DNA of 64,000 nucleotides, taken from the NCBI RefSeq assembly GCF_036346105.1, contig NZ_CP107811.1, positions 248,001 to 312,000 on the forward strand, given 5' to 3'. How positions within the stretch are numbered: the first letter of the stretch is position 1; each line of letters opens with the position of its first letter. A model generated the notes under the pieces. The model worked only from the letters and a program-made list of their open reading frames with translations. It had not been told where the DNA came from and made no database searches. The position numbers were made by a program, and so were the translations under genes. Of the stretch, positions 26,604-36,652 are shown piece by piece. Origin of the DNA: Streptomyces sp. NBC_00539. Its GTDB lineage: Bacteria; Actinomycetota; Actinomycetes; Streptomycetales; Streptomycetaceae.

Positions 26604-28793
26604 GTGGTTACCGTGAAAACGAAAGAAAGCGGACGAGGAAGAGGAACGCAAAAGGGTCGGGGGGCGGCCCTGGCCGCCTCGGCTCTGTGCGCCCTGTACG
26701 CCGGAACGCTCACCACTGCGACGCCCGCGACGGCGACGCTGACGGCGGCCGTCCCGCAGGACGCGCAGTCCGCCCGGTCACCACAGGCACCGGCCCCCGG
26801 CACGGCCGCGGCCGCGCCGGCACTGCTGGCCGAGCCGGCACTGCGCGTGGTGTCCTGGAACATCTGCGGTGAGGCCGGCGGCGTCCGCGGCGAGGACGGG
26901 TTCTGCGCCTACCGCAACGAACCGCAGCAGAAAGTCGACCAGATCGCCCGGGTCGCAGCGGAACACGACGCCAACGTGATCATGCTCCAGGAGGTCTGCG
27001 GCGAAGCACCCGGCAGCCACATGGAGCGGCTGCGCGCGGCCCTGGGCACCGGATGGTCCATCGAGCACGCGAAAGGAGCCCGGCCGGACGGGACGACGTA
27101 CTGCCGGGGCGGGCTCGGCGGAGAGCTGGGCGTGGGCATCGCGGTGAAGGGGCGGGTGAGCGAGGTCACCGCGGTCAACACCGTGCCCTCGGGCGGAGAC
27201 CTGCAGACGCTGCCGATCCTGTGCGTACGCGTCGAAGGGTGGTCGCCCCGTGCCTGCACGACCCACATCCTCGCCGATGGTGCCGACCCGCGCCGGTCGG
27301 GACAGATCCAGAACGTGAAGAGCGCGATCTGGCCGGACCGCAACCAGATCGTCCTCGGTGGCGACTTCAACATGTTCCCCGGCAGCCCCGACCTCCAGCC
27401 GATCTCCGAGGCCTTCGACGAGTGCGACCGCAGGGCCTACGGCGACGGGGACGAGGTGAACGAGGTGACCCACCACTCCTGGAGCGCGCAGGGCGGCCAC
27501 CAACTGCGCAAGCGCGACCACATCTTCGCCTCCCGGAGCGAGTCGGGCAGCCCCTTCACGGCCTGCGACGTCGACCGCTCCCTGATGGACACCACCGAGA
27601 ACCGGAGCAACAGCGGTCCTCCCAACGGCTATTCCGACCACGCCCCGGTCATCGGCCACCTCCGGCCCGTGAAGCACACCGAAGTCGCCGGCGACTTCAA
27701 CGGCGACGGGCGGGCCGACCTCGCCGTGCTGAGCGGCCAGGGCAAGTCGGCGGACGGGCGCAACCAGACGAGTCTGTGGATGTTCTCCGGAACCGCCACG
27801 GGGTTCGCAGCGCCGCGCCGGGTCTGGGACAGCGGTACCGACAGCTGGAACTGGGCGGCCAGCACCCTGACCGCCGGCGACTTCGACGGCGACGGCAAGG
27901 CCGACCTCGGCGTCCTCTACGACTACGGCCGGAGCGGCGACCGCAACCGCACCGGACTGTGGACGTTCAAGGGCACGGCACAGGGGGTGGAGGCCCCGCG
28001 CAAGGCCTGGGACAGCCAGGACGACCCCGCGAACCCCGACTGGAACTGGAACGCCTCCAAGCCGGTGGCCGCGGACTTCGACGGCGACGGCAAGGCCGAC
28101 GTAGGCGTCCTGTACGACTACGGCTCCTCCGGCGGCAGCAACCGTACGGGGCTGCGGGTCTTCACCGGCACCGGCACCGGGTTCAAGAACCCGCGGCAGC
28201 TCTGGGACAGCCGGACCGATCCCGTCAAGAGCTGGAACTGGGCGGCGAGCAAGCCGGTCGCCGGGGACTTCGACGGCGACGGCAGAGCCGACCTCGGCGT
28301 CCTCTACGACTACGGCCGGACCGGCGACCGCAACCGCACCGGACTGTGGACGTTCACCGCCACCGGGAACGGCTTCGCCGGTCCCCGGCAGGTCTGGGAC
28401 AGCAGCACGGACAGTTGGAACTGGGCGGCGAGCAAGCCGGTCGCCGGGGACTTCGACGGCGACGGCAGGGCCGACCTCGGCGTCCTCTACGACTACGGCC
28501 GGACCGGCGACCGCAACCGCACCGGACTGTGGACCTTCTCCGCCACGGGGAACGGCTTCGGAGGTCCGCGCAAGGTGTGGGACAGCGCCGACGGCGGTGA
28601 CAGCTGGAGTTGGGCGGCGAGCAGCCCGGCGGCCGGCGACTTCAACGGCGACGGCCGGGTCGACCTCGGTGTCCTGTACGACAGCGGCAACGCGTCCAAC
28701 GGCCGGAACCAGACGCGCCTGTGGGCGTTCACCAGCCGGGGTGCGGAGTTCGGCGCACCCCGGCGGTACTGGGACAGCAGCCTGAACGGCTGA
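26604..28793 (+). CDS. Secreted endonuclease/exonuclease/phosphatase-family protein with six FG-GAP/VCBS repeats
   Basis: 729 residues. A signal peptide (about 1-50, with a basic region and hydrophobic AALAASALCALYAG) precedes an EEP (DNase I/sphingomyelinase-like) domain at about 80-355. Metal and catalytic residues are visible in SWNICGE, VIMLQEVCGE (Glu), GGDFNMFPGS (Asp/Asn) and GYSDHAPVIGH (Asp-His). It would hydrolyse phosphodiesters, such as extracellular DNA or phospholipid head groups, outside the cell. Residues ~359-729 form six VCBS repeats as in the two upstream proteins; units 4 and 5 are nearly identical. GTG at 26604 follows AAGGAG by three bases; GTG 26613 is an alternative with a 12-base gap. 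It is the last gene of the three-gene unit. Confidence 0.86.
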   Translation: MVTVKTKESGRGRGTQKGRGAALAASALCALYAGTLTTATPATATLTAAVPQDAQSARSPQAPAPGTAAAAPALLAEPALRVVSWNICGEAGGVRGEDGFCAYRNEPQQKVDQIARVAAEHDANVIMLQEVCGEAPGSHMERLRAALGTGWSIEHAKGARPDGTTYCRGGLGGELGVGIAVKGRVSEVTAVNTVPSGGDLQTLPILCVRVEGWSPRACTTHILADGADPRRSGQIQNVKSAIWPDRNQIVLGGDFNMFPGSPDLQPISEAFDECDRRAYGDGDEVNEVTHHSWSAQGGHQLRKRDHIFASRSESGSPFTACDVDRSLMDTTENRSNSGPPNGYSDHAPVIGHLRPVKHTEVAGDFNGDGRADLAVLSGQGKSADGRNQTSLWMFSGTATGFAAPRRVWDSGTDSWNWAASTLTAGDFDGDGKADLGVLYDYGRSGDRNRTGLWTFKGTAQGVEAPRKAWDSQDDPANPDWNWNASKPVAADFDGDGKADVGVLYDYGSSGGSNRTGLRVFTGTGTGFKNPRQLWDSRTDPVKSWNWAASKPVAGDFDGDGRADLGVLYDYGRTGDRNRTGLWTFTATGNGFAGPRQVWDSSTDSWNWAASKPVAGDFDGDGRADLGVLYDYGRTGDRNRTGLWTFSATGNGFGGPRKVWDSADGGDSWSWAASSPAAGDFNGDGRVDLGVLYDSGNASNGRNQTRLWAFTSRGAEFGAPRRYWDSSLNG
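27678..28790 (+). repeat. Six FG-GAP/VCBS coding repeats, array 3
   Basis: Six units. The blocks beginning at 28241 and 28424 are almost identical over more than 110 bases, offset by exactly 183 bases (61 codons), indicating a recent unit duplication. Calcium loops read DFDGDGRAD or DFDGDGKAD in most units. Confidence 0.85.
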
Positions 28794-28803
28794 CCTGCCC
28801 GCG

Positions 28804-28845
28804 GCGGGGGCCGGCGTATCCCTCGGGGGAGACGCCGGCCCCCGC
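28804..28845 (+). terminator. Terminator after the three-gene secreted-protein unit
   Basis: Perfect 14-base arms (GCGGGGGCCGGCGT at 28804-28817 and its complement at 28832-28845) around a 14-base loop, starting 11 bases after the last stop. It is GC-rich without a T tract. Confidence 0.8.
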
Positions 28846-28938
28846 AGACGTTCAGCCCGTTCCGACAGCGTCGTACGGGCCCGCTCCAAACTGGCATGTG
28901 CAAGGCAAGGCGAAGACGGGGTGGGCTGCTGTGCGTGG

Positions 28939-29514
28939 TCAGCGCATGCTGACGGTGATCTCGGGGAGCGGTATGTCGGACAGGTTGAGCTGGAGCCCGG
29001 TCATGGTCAGGTAGGTCTGGGAGTCACTGAGGGTGTTGGACGGTGCCTGGGTCTTCCCGCGGGTGCTCACCAGTAGGTGCCAGCCCCCGCGCTTGTAGCT
29101 GCGTGAGGCGTCGGCGCTGTCGCCGTTCGGGTTCAGCACCCAGCCCTGGCGCTCCAGGTCGGCGCAGATCGCGTGCATCTCCGACTTTGCGGCGGTCTTC
29201 TCGCGGACGGCCATCCAGCCCGTCCTGTTCGAGTCGGCGCCGGCCGGGACGGTCGGACGGCCCTGCGCCGGGTCGAGGCCCGCCGCGCTGACCGCGGTCC
29301 GGATCACCTCGTCCACGGCCTCCCGTGTGAGGGGCGGTGACGTGGACTCCGGTGTGGGCGGCGCCGTGTACGGGGACGGCGTGGACGCGGGCGCGCCCAG
29401 GTGAATGCGCCCGTCGTCGTTTATCTGGATGTGGTCCGGCAGGGCCACGGCGGCCAGGCTCACGATCAAGGTCGCGGCCAGCCCGATCCACACCCTCTTC
29501 AACAGCGCGTTCAA
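28939..29514 (-). CDS. Membrane-anchored hypothetical protein
   Basis: 191 residues starting at TTG 29514, preceded by GGGGGGAG at the right distance. An N-terminal hydrophobic segment (about 8-26, VWIGLAATLIVSLAAVALP) acts as a signal anchor. A Pro/Thr/Ser-rich linker follows, then a small extracytoplasmic alpha/beta domain with two cysteine-free halves apart from one ICADLE cysteine. No family recognised. It converges on the secreted hydrolase unit and is transcribed away from rox. Confidence 0.6.
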   Translation of the reverse strand: MNALLKRVWIGLAATLIVSLAAVALPDHIQINDDGRIHLGAPASTPSPYTAPPTPESTSPPLTREAVDEVIRTAVSAAGLDPAQGRPTVPAGADSNRTGWMAVREKTAAKSEMHAICADLERQGWVLNPNGDSADASRSYKRGGWHLLVSTRGKTQAPSNTLSDSQTYLTMTGLQLNLSDIPLPEITVSMR

Positions 29515-31390
<1,876 letters not shown>

Positions 31391-31628
31391 CCGCACCGCC
31401 GCACGCCTCCCCGCACCCGCGGCCCTTCCGTCAGGACTCGTGCGACCTGGATGCCGTGGGCGGCGAGCCAGGTGGCGGCGACCAATGGTGCCCGGCCGGT
31501 CACGCCGCGCAGTCGAAGCTGTTGCCGCGCCGGCCGGCCGGACTCCGGGAGTGCCGGAATCCGTGTGCCCCCGCCACCTGTCCGCGGTTACCCTGCTTCG
31601 TCGGACCAGGCCGCGGAGGAACCCCATC

Positions 31629-32171
31629 ATGACCAGCACGAACCCGTCGTTTCCGGAGCGGATCGAGCTCAAGGGAGAAGGCCTCGTCCTACGGGACTGG
31701 ACGGAGGCGGACCTGGCCGCGATGCCGGGACTCTTCGATCACCCCGACATCGCCTACTGGACACCGATCGTCTCCCCCTTCGACGCCGCGGCCGCCCGCG
31801 CGCGCCTGGACCGGGACCGCAAGCTGCGGGCGGAAGGCACGACCATCCTCCTCGCCATCACCGTCGACGGCGGGGCACCGCTCGGCGAGGTGATGCTGCG
31901 GCGCGCTCCGGAGGGAACCGAGATCGGTTACGCGGTCGGCCCGGCGCACCGCGGCCGAGGCCTGGCGGCCCGAGCCGTCCGGATCATGTCCGCCTACGCC
32001 TTCGAGCAACTGGGCGCGGAGCAGGTGATCCTGGAACTGGAGGCGGAGAACGCCGCCAGCGTCGCCGTGGCCACCAAGGCGGGCTTTCGCCTGCTCGACG
32101 TGCCGCTGATCACCGGTGAGGAGAAGGGACGGCCCTACAGCCTGCAGACATGGGGACGCACCCGCTCCTGA
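31629..32171 (+). CDS. GNAT-family N-acetyltransferase
   Basis: 180 residues of the RimJ/RimL-like GNAT type: LKGEGLVLRDWTEADLAAMPGL at the N-terminus, GYAVGPAHRGRGLAARAVRI (acetyl-CoA loop, about 100-120) and ENAASVAVATKAGFRLLDV near 145. GGAGGAA stands eight bases before the ATG. It is 238 bases downstream of rox on the same strand, so readthrough from the rifamycin-induced transcript is possible, but nothing ties its substrate to rifamycins. Confidence 0.87.
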   Translation: MTSTNPSFPERIELKGEGLVLRDWTEADLAAMPGLFDHPDIAYWTPIVSPFDAAAARARLDRDRKLRAEGTTILLAITVDGGAPLGEVMLRRAPEGTEIGYAVGPAHRGRGLAARAVRIMSAYAFEQLGAEQVILELEAENAASVAVATKAGFRLLDVPLITGEEKGRPYSLQTWGRTRS

Positions 32172-32275
32172 GGCCTCCCCCGCCGCGAGGGACGCCGTAC
32201 CGCCCGCCCGCGACCGTCACCGCCCCGCCGTCCGGCTCCCGCGCCGTTGTCCTACCCGTTCCGTACGCTGGCAGC

Positions 32276-33190
32276 ATGCGCACGCGCCCCACTCTGAGCT
32301 GGACGCCCACCGAGGACCCGCCCCCCGGCACCACGGAGCCGGCGCCGGTCGTCGACGCGCTGAGGAGCGGTGGTGTGCTGGTGCTCAGCGGGGCGGGCAT
32401 CTCCACGGAGTCGGGCATCCCCGACTATCGGGGAGAGGGCGGGAGCCTGAGTCGGCACACCCCGATGACCTACCAGGAATTCACCGCCAGTGCCCGTGCC
32501 CGGCGCCGGTACTGGGCACGCAGCCACCTCGGCTGGCGCACGTTCGGTCGCGCCCTGCCCAACGCCGGGCACCGGGCGGTGGCGGCGTTCGGGCGGCAGG
32601 GCCTGCTCTCGGGTGTGATCACCCAGAACGTCGACGGGCTGCACCAGGCCGCCGGGAGCGAGGGCGTGGTGGAACTCCACGGCAGCCTGGAGCGCGTGAT
32701 CTGCCTTTCCTGCGGCGCCCTCACCTCGCGCCGTGAGCTCGCCCACCGGCTGGAGGAGGCCAACGCGGGCTTCGCGCCGGTGGCGGCGGCACTCAACCCG
32801 GACGGCGACGCCGACCTCACCGACGAGCAGGTCGGGGACTTCTGCGTGGCGCCCTGCCACGAGTGCGGGGGCGTCCTCAAGCCGGACGTGGTGTTCTTCG
32901 GCGAGAGCGTTCCGCCGCCTCGGGTCGAGCACTGCCGCGGCCTGGTCGAGGCGGCCACGTCGCTGCTGGTCCTGGGCTCCTCGCTGACGGCGATGTCAGG
33001 GCTGCGGTTCGTCCGCCAGGCGGCCCGGGCCGGGAAGCCCGTCCTGATCGTCAACCGGGATCCGACCCGGGGCGACCGGCACGCCGTCACCCGGGTCGCG
33101 CTGCCCTTGGGGGCCACGCTCACCACGGTGGCCGAGCGACTGGACGTCCCGCTGGACGCCCGATCGGAGGGGCCGGCACGGCGGCCTTGA
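32276..33190 (+). CDS. Sir2-family NAD-dependent protein deacylase
   Basis: 304 residues with all sirtuin landmarks: NAD-binding GAGISTESGIPDYRG, catalytic TQNVDGLHQAAG and HGS, four zinc cysteines (CLSC and CHEC, about 25 and 50 residues apart in the usual arrangement), KPDVVFFGESVP, and LGSSLTAMSGLRFV. It removes acyl groups from lysines using NAD, giving nicotinamide and O-acyl-ADP-ribose. The ATG lies seven bases after a TACGCT -10-like box, so the transcript may be leaderless. The second GNAT gene just upstream could be its acetylating counterpart, which is inference. Confidence 0.92.
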   Translation: MRTRPTLSWTPTEDPPPGTTEPAPVVDALRSGGVLVLSGAGISTESGIPDYRGEGGSLSRHTPMTYQEFTASARARRRYWARSHLGWRTFGRALPNAGHRAVAAFGRQGLLSGVITQNVDGLHQAAGSEGVVELHGSLERVICLSCGALTSRRELAHRLEEANAGFAPVAAALNPDGDADLTDEQVGDFCVAPCHECGGVLKPDVVFFGESVPPPRVEHCRGLVEAATSLLVLGSSLTAMSGLRFVRQAARAGKPVLIVNRDPTRGDRHAVTRVALPLGATLTTVAERLDVPLDARSEGPARRP

Positions 33191-33208
33191 GGGGAACTCA
33201 AGGCCGCC
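33180..33208. terminator. Bidirectional terminator between convergent genes
   Basis: Perfect 12-base arms (GGCGGCCTTGAG at 33180-33191, complement at 33197-33208) around GGGAA. The TGA of the sirtuin gene lies inside the left arm. It separates the sirtuin gene from the convergent acyl-CoA dehydrogenase. Confidence 0.8.
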
Positions 33209-33256
33209 GGCGCCGGGCCGGTGCGACGCGGGGCCGCCCCGCGTCGCGCCGGGCCC

Positions 33257-33295
33257 CGTCTCGTCTCGTCTCGTCTCGTCTCGTCTCGTCTCGTC
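33257..33295. repeat. Pentanucleotide microsatellite (TCGTC)7
   Basis: Seven perfect TCGTC units at 33261-33295, preceded by a partial unit. Its last bases overlap the stop codon of the acyl-CoA dehydrogenase gene on the minus strand (TGA from 33296 to 33294). Such perfect short tandem repeats are uncommon in Streptomyces chromosomes. Confidence 0.9.
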
Positions 33296-35018
33296 AGGGC
33301 GCCATCTCGTACGCCCCGGCCAGTGCCTCCACGCGCGCCCAGACGCGCGCCGCGCGGTCGGCGTCGACGACCGGGCGCCGAACCGCCCCGAGCGCCCAGC
33401 TCTGCTGGTCCGCCGTCGCGGAGTCCTTGCCGTACAGCTCCACCGCGTGGGCGGAGAAGTCCCGCACGAGGACGGCGAACAGTTCGTCGAGCACGTCCTC
33501 GTCCAGGCCCGACAGGCGTGCCTGCTCCAGGATCAGCTGGCCGTGGACGACCAGGGCGAAGAGCTGGCCCACGGCCAGGAGGAGGTCGAGGTCACGGCTC
33601 TGCTCCTCGTCGGGGGCGGCGGTCTTGACGAACTCGCACAGGGCGTCGGCCTGCTCGCGGAAACGGCCGACGTTGGGCAGGGAGGCGTACGCGTCGAAGG
33701 CCGGCCGCCAGTCGTGGAAACGTACGGAGCCCAGGCCGCGCGCGGGCCCCTGGCGGAAGAGGAACGCGTCGTCGGCCGCGTCGAGGCGGGTCGGCACGGG
33801 CGCGTAGTCGGCGGACTCCAGCAGGTGGTTGCGCATGAACTTGAGGATCAGCGCGAGGTTGACGTGGACCGTGCCCTCCAGCTTCGGCAGGCTGCGGATC
33901 TCCACGGCCGCCTGGGCGAAGTAGGCGTCCTTCTCGAAGCCCTTGGCTGCGATGACGTCCCACATGAGGTCGATGACCTTCTCGCCCTCCGTGGTCACCT
34001 TCATCTTGGTCATCGGGTTGAAGAGCAGGTAACGGCGGTCGTCGGGACCGGCGGAGCGGAAGTAGTCGACGGCACGGTCGCTGAACAGCTTCATGCCGAC
34101 GAGTCGGACATAGGCATCGGCCAGCTCACGGCGCACGTGCGGGAAGGCGGTGACGGGGCGGCCGTAGAGGATCCGGTTGTGCGCATGGGTGACGGCCTCG
34201 TACATCGCGTGCTCGCAGATGCCGATGGAGGCGGTGCAGAGGTTGAACTTGCCGACGTTGACGGTGTTGAGCGCGGCGTCGAAGGCGGCGCGGCCGGTGT
34301 GCAGGACGTCCTCGGCCCGGACGGGGTAGTCGTCGAGGCGGAACTCGCTGACGTACTTGGACGAGTCGACGACGTTCTTCACCAGGTGGTAGGCCGGGTG
34401 ACGGCTGTCGGCGGCGAAGAAGACGTACCCCTCGGGCCCCTCGACGTCGGTGCGGCGTCCGAAGACGGACACGAGGCCGGCGGCGTTGCCGTTGCCGATG
34501 TAGTACTTGGACCCGCGGGCGCGGAAGCCGCCTTCGCCGTCGGGCTCCAGGAGCATGTCGGTGGAGTAGATGTCGGCGCCGTGCGTCTTCTCGGACAAGC
34601 CGAACGCGAACACTTCGCCCTCGCCGAGGAGTTGCGCGGCGCGGGAGCGGGCGGCGGCGTTGTCGCTCTGCCAGACCGGGCCGAGACCGAGGATCGTGAC
34701 CTGCCAGGCGTACCAGTAGTCGAGGCCGTAGAAGCCGAAGATCTCGTTGAGGGCGGCGATCCGCGCGGTGTCCCAGCGCTTGTCCGGCTCGTCGTCGCCG
34801 GCCTCGGGCGCCGGGGTCAGGAAGGTCGCGAAGAGGCCCTCCTTCGCGGAGAACGCGAGGAAGTCCGCCAGCCAGGCCCGCGAGCGGTAGTCCTCGATCA
34901 GCTTGCGCTTGCCGCGGGCCTCGAACCAGTCGACGGTGGCGCGGAGCAGCCTGCGGGTCTCGGGGTCGAAGTGGGCGGGGTCATAGGTGTGCGGGTTGAA
35001 CAGCAGCGTGTCGGTCAT
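33294..35018 (-). CDS. Acyl-CoA dehydrogenase family protein
   Basis: 574 residues. A flavoenzyme of the ACAD fold: N-terminal helical domain, middle beta domain with FGLSEKTHGADIYSTDM and GSKYYIGNGNAAG (substrate/FAD loops, about 160-200), and C-terminal helices with GRPVTAFPHVRRELADAYV and AAKGFEKDAYFAQAAVEIR. The length exceeds the classic 380-residue enzymes and matches the longer acyl-CoA oxidase-like or very-long-chain branch; the C-terminal ~150 residues are an additional helical domain. ATG 35018 is preceded by AAAGG. The PadR gene lies upstream on the same strand 197 bases away and may control it. Substrate unknown. Confidence 0.85.
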   Translation of the reverse strand: MTDTLLFNPHTYDPAHFDPETRRLLRATVDWFEARGKRKLIEDYRSRAWLADFLAFSAKEGLFATFLTPAPEAGDDEPDKRWDTARIAALNEIFGFYGLDYWYAWQVTILGLGPVWQSDNAAARSRAAQLLGEGEVFAFGLSEKTHGADIYSTDMLLEPDGEGGFRARGSKYYIGNGNAAGLVSVFGRRTDVEGPEGYVFFAADSRHPAYHLVKNVVDSSKYVSEFRLDDYPVRAEDVLHTGRAAFDAALNTVNVGKFNLCTASIGICEHAMYEAVTHAHNRILYGRPVTAFPHVRRELADAYVRLVGMKLFSDRAVDYFRSAGPDDRRYLLFNPMTKMKVTTEGEKVIDLMWDVIAAKGFEKDAYFAQAAVEIRSLPKLEGTVHVNLALILKFMRNHLLESADYAPVPTRLDAADDAFLFRQGPARGLGSVRFHDWRPAFDAYASLPNVGRFREQADALCEFVKTAAPDEEQSRDLDLLLAVGQLFALVVHGQLILEQARLSGLDEDVLDELFAVLVRDFSAHAVELYGKDSATADQQSWALGAVRRPVVDADRAARVWARVEALAGAYEMAP

Positions 35019-35215
35019 GAGGGTTCGCCTTTCGGGCCCGGGTGCGGTCCGGGCTCTGTCGGGGGCTGGGGACACGGGGATGGGGAAGCGTCGGGGGGGG
35101 CTCGTCGGGCGGTTGCGGCGTGGCGGGGACGGACGGTGGCGAGGTGGTGCACGCCCGACGACGGGCTGCCGGAGCGGCCGGGTGGGCCGGACCGTTCGCG
35201 CGCCCGGCCGGCGGT

Positions 35216-35764
35216 CTAGGCGATCCGGCGGAGCGTGGCAAGGACGTCCTCGAGCCAGGCGAGCATCATCCGCTCGTAGGCGATACCACCGCGCAACACC
35301 ACGTGTTGCAGCTCCTCACCGGTGTCCGGCGCGGCGGGAGCCTCCGGGCCGGTGAAGTCCCGCAGCTCCCCCGCGAGGTAGTGGGTCAGCCGGTCGGCGT
35401 GCGCCTGGTGGTGCCGCTCGACCTCGCTGATCAGCGCGGCCGGGTCGTCGAAGGCCGCGCCACGGATCTTGACGGCGATCTCGTGACGGACGCTGTCGGG
35501 TTGGACGGGGTCGCGGAGCCAGGCCGAGAGGGCGGCGCGGCCGGCCGGGGTGACGGAGTGTTCCTTCTTGTCCGGCCTGGCCTGCTGCTGAACAGCGCGG
35601 ACCTCGATCCAGCCGTCGTTCTCCATGCGCTTGAGCACACGGTAGATCTGCTGATGGGTCGCGGTCCAAAAGTAGCCGATGGACCGGTCGAACCGCCGGG
35701 CCAGCTCATAGCCGGAGCCCGGCTGCTCCAGCAGGGAGACGAGGATCGCGTGCTCTAGCGCCAT
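35216..35764 (-). CDS. PadR-family transcriptional regulator
   Basis: 182 residues with the PadR winged helix (about 1-85: ALEHAILVSLLEQPGSGYEL, HQQIYRVLKRMENDGWIEVR, KKEHSVTPAGRAALSAWL) and a Vir-type C-terminal helical domain for dimerisation. PadR proteins are repressors relieved by phenolic acids or drugs. The start at ATG 35764 fits the family (MALEHAIL). The promoter holds a perfect inverted repeat between its -35 and -10 boxes, consistent with autorepression. The acyl-CoA dehydrogenase downstream is the likely co-regulated gene. Confidence 0.9.
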   Translation of the reverse strand: MALEHAILVSLLEQPGSGYELARRFDRSIGYFWTATHQQIYRVLKRMENDGWIEVRAVQQQARPDKKEHSVTPAGRAALSAWLRDPVQPDSVRHEIAVKIRGAAFDDPAALISEVERHHQAHADRLTHYLAGELRDFTGPEAPAAPDTGEELQHVVLRGGIAYERMMLAWLEDVLATLRRIA

Positions 35765-35773
35765 ACCCCGATC

Positions 35774-35800
35774 TTTATATGCAACTCGTTGCATGGACAA
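35774..35800 (-). promoter_or_regulatory. padR-type promoter with operator between -35 and -10
   Basis: On the minus strand TTGTCC (35800-35795) and TATAAA/TAAAGA form a plausible promoter. The stretch between them is the inverted repeat ATGCAAC-GA-GTTGCAT (35794-35779), with perfect 7-base arms. PadR operators typically have ATG...CAT dyads, so this is the likely autoregulatory site. Confidence 0.7.
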
Positions 35801-35857
35801 GCGCCACCGGACCGATGAGACACGCCTCACCCCCGGGGCCGCCCGCGCCCGACGTCC

Positions 35858-36475
35858 CTACTGGCTCAGCCCCACGACTCCCCAGCCCCGCCGCGCCGCC
35901 TCGGACAGGACGCGGTCCCAGTCCTCCAGCAGGTCGGCGAACTCGTCGAAGTCGCAGACCCATGCCCCCGGGGTGGCGGCGTACCGGTCGAAGGCCGGAC
36001 GCAGGTCGCCCAGCCGGGGGCGCAGCCGCTCCGATGTCGCGGCCAATTCGCGCACGCTGTCCGGCGAACGCGCCAGCAACACGCCGTAGTTGACGGCGGG
36101 GTCGGGGCAGAAGAAGCCCGGATCGACGTGCTCGGCCTCGCCGTCCATCCCTCCCCAGATCAGCCCGCGCAGCAAGGCGTCCAACTCGGCACGCATCGGC
36201 CGGTCGGTGTGATCGCGTGCGGACTCCCACCGCTCCCCGGCCCAGAAGTGCGCCTTGAACGAACCGAGGGTGTTCCGGAACTCGTAGACGGAGAACGCGG
36301 CGCGGTGCGGACCTCGGGGCCAGTGCCAGTCACCCTCCACCACCGGCGCGTCGTCGTCCCACAGCCCGGTCTCCTCGGCGTACCAGGCGTTCCTCAGTTT
36401 CGACAGCCTGCCGTTTTCAGGGGCTTCGCCGAGCCAGGACCAGTCCGCGATCAGCACGTTGATGTCCAGCCCCAT
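35858..36475 (-). CDS. Conserved hypothetical protein
   Basis: 205 residues, soluble, rich in Trp and Asp/Glu. The N-terminus GLDINVLIADWSWLGEAP and DDDAPVVEGDWHWPRGPH, plus a late WGGMDGEAEHVDPGFFCPDP, look like a conserved Streptomyces orphan family of unknown function. ATG 36475 is preferred because the family-like sequence starts there; ATG 36487 is four codons upstream. It is divergent from the alpha/beta hydrolase at 36653 and the two operator-like palindromes lie between them. Confidence 0.65.
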   Translation of the reverse strand: MGLDINVLIADWSWLGEAPENGRLSKLRNAWYAEETGLWDDDAPVVEGDWHWPRGPHRAAFSVYEFRNTLGSFKAHFWAGERWESARDHTDRPMRAELDALLRGLIWGGMDGEAEHVDPGFFCPDPAVNYGVLLARSPDSVRELAATSERLRPRLGDLRPAFDRYAATPGAWVCDFDEFADLLEDWDRVLSEAARRGWGVVGLSQ

Positions 36476-36580
36476 GTCCCGGAGCATACCGGTCACCGAT
36501 CTCCGGACCCCGCGGCCTTCCGCCGGATGCCTACGTTGAGCGAGACGCTGCCGGCGCCCCCGACCGGGTCGGTGCCTGGA

Positions 36581-36629
36581 TGCGACTTTGGTCGCAGAGG
36601 GCGTGCCTCGGACTGCGACTTCGGTTGCA
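36581..36629. promoter_or_regulatory. Tandem operator-like palindromes
   Basis: TGCGAC-TTTG-GTCGCA at 36581-36596 is a perfect 6-base dyad. A second copy, TGCGAC-TTCG-GTTGCA, at 36614-36629 has one change. They are 33 bases apart, about three helical turns, on the same face, as expected for cooperative dimer binding. They lie 24 bases before the hydrolase GTG. Confidence 0.6.
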
Positions 36630-36652
36630 CCTGACGGCGACCCGGGAGCGAT

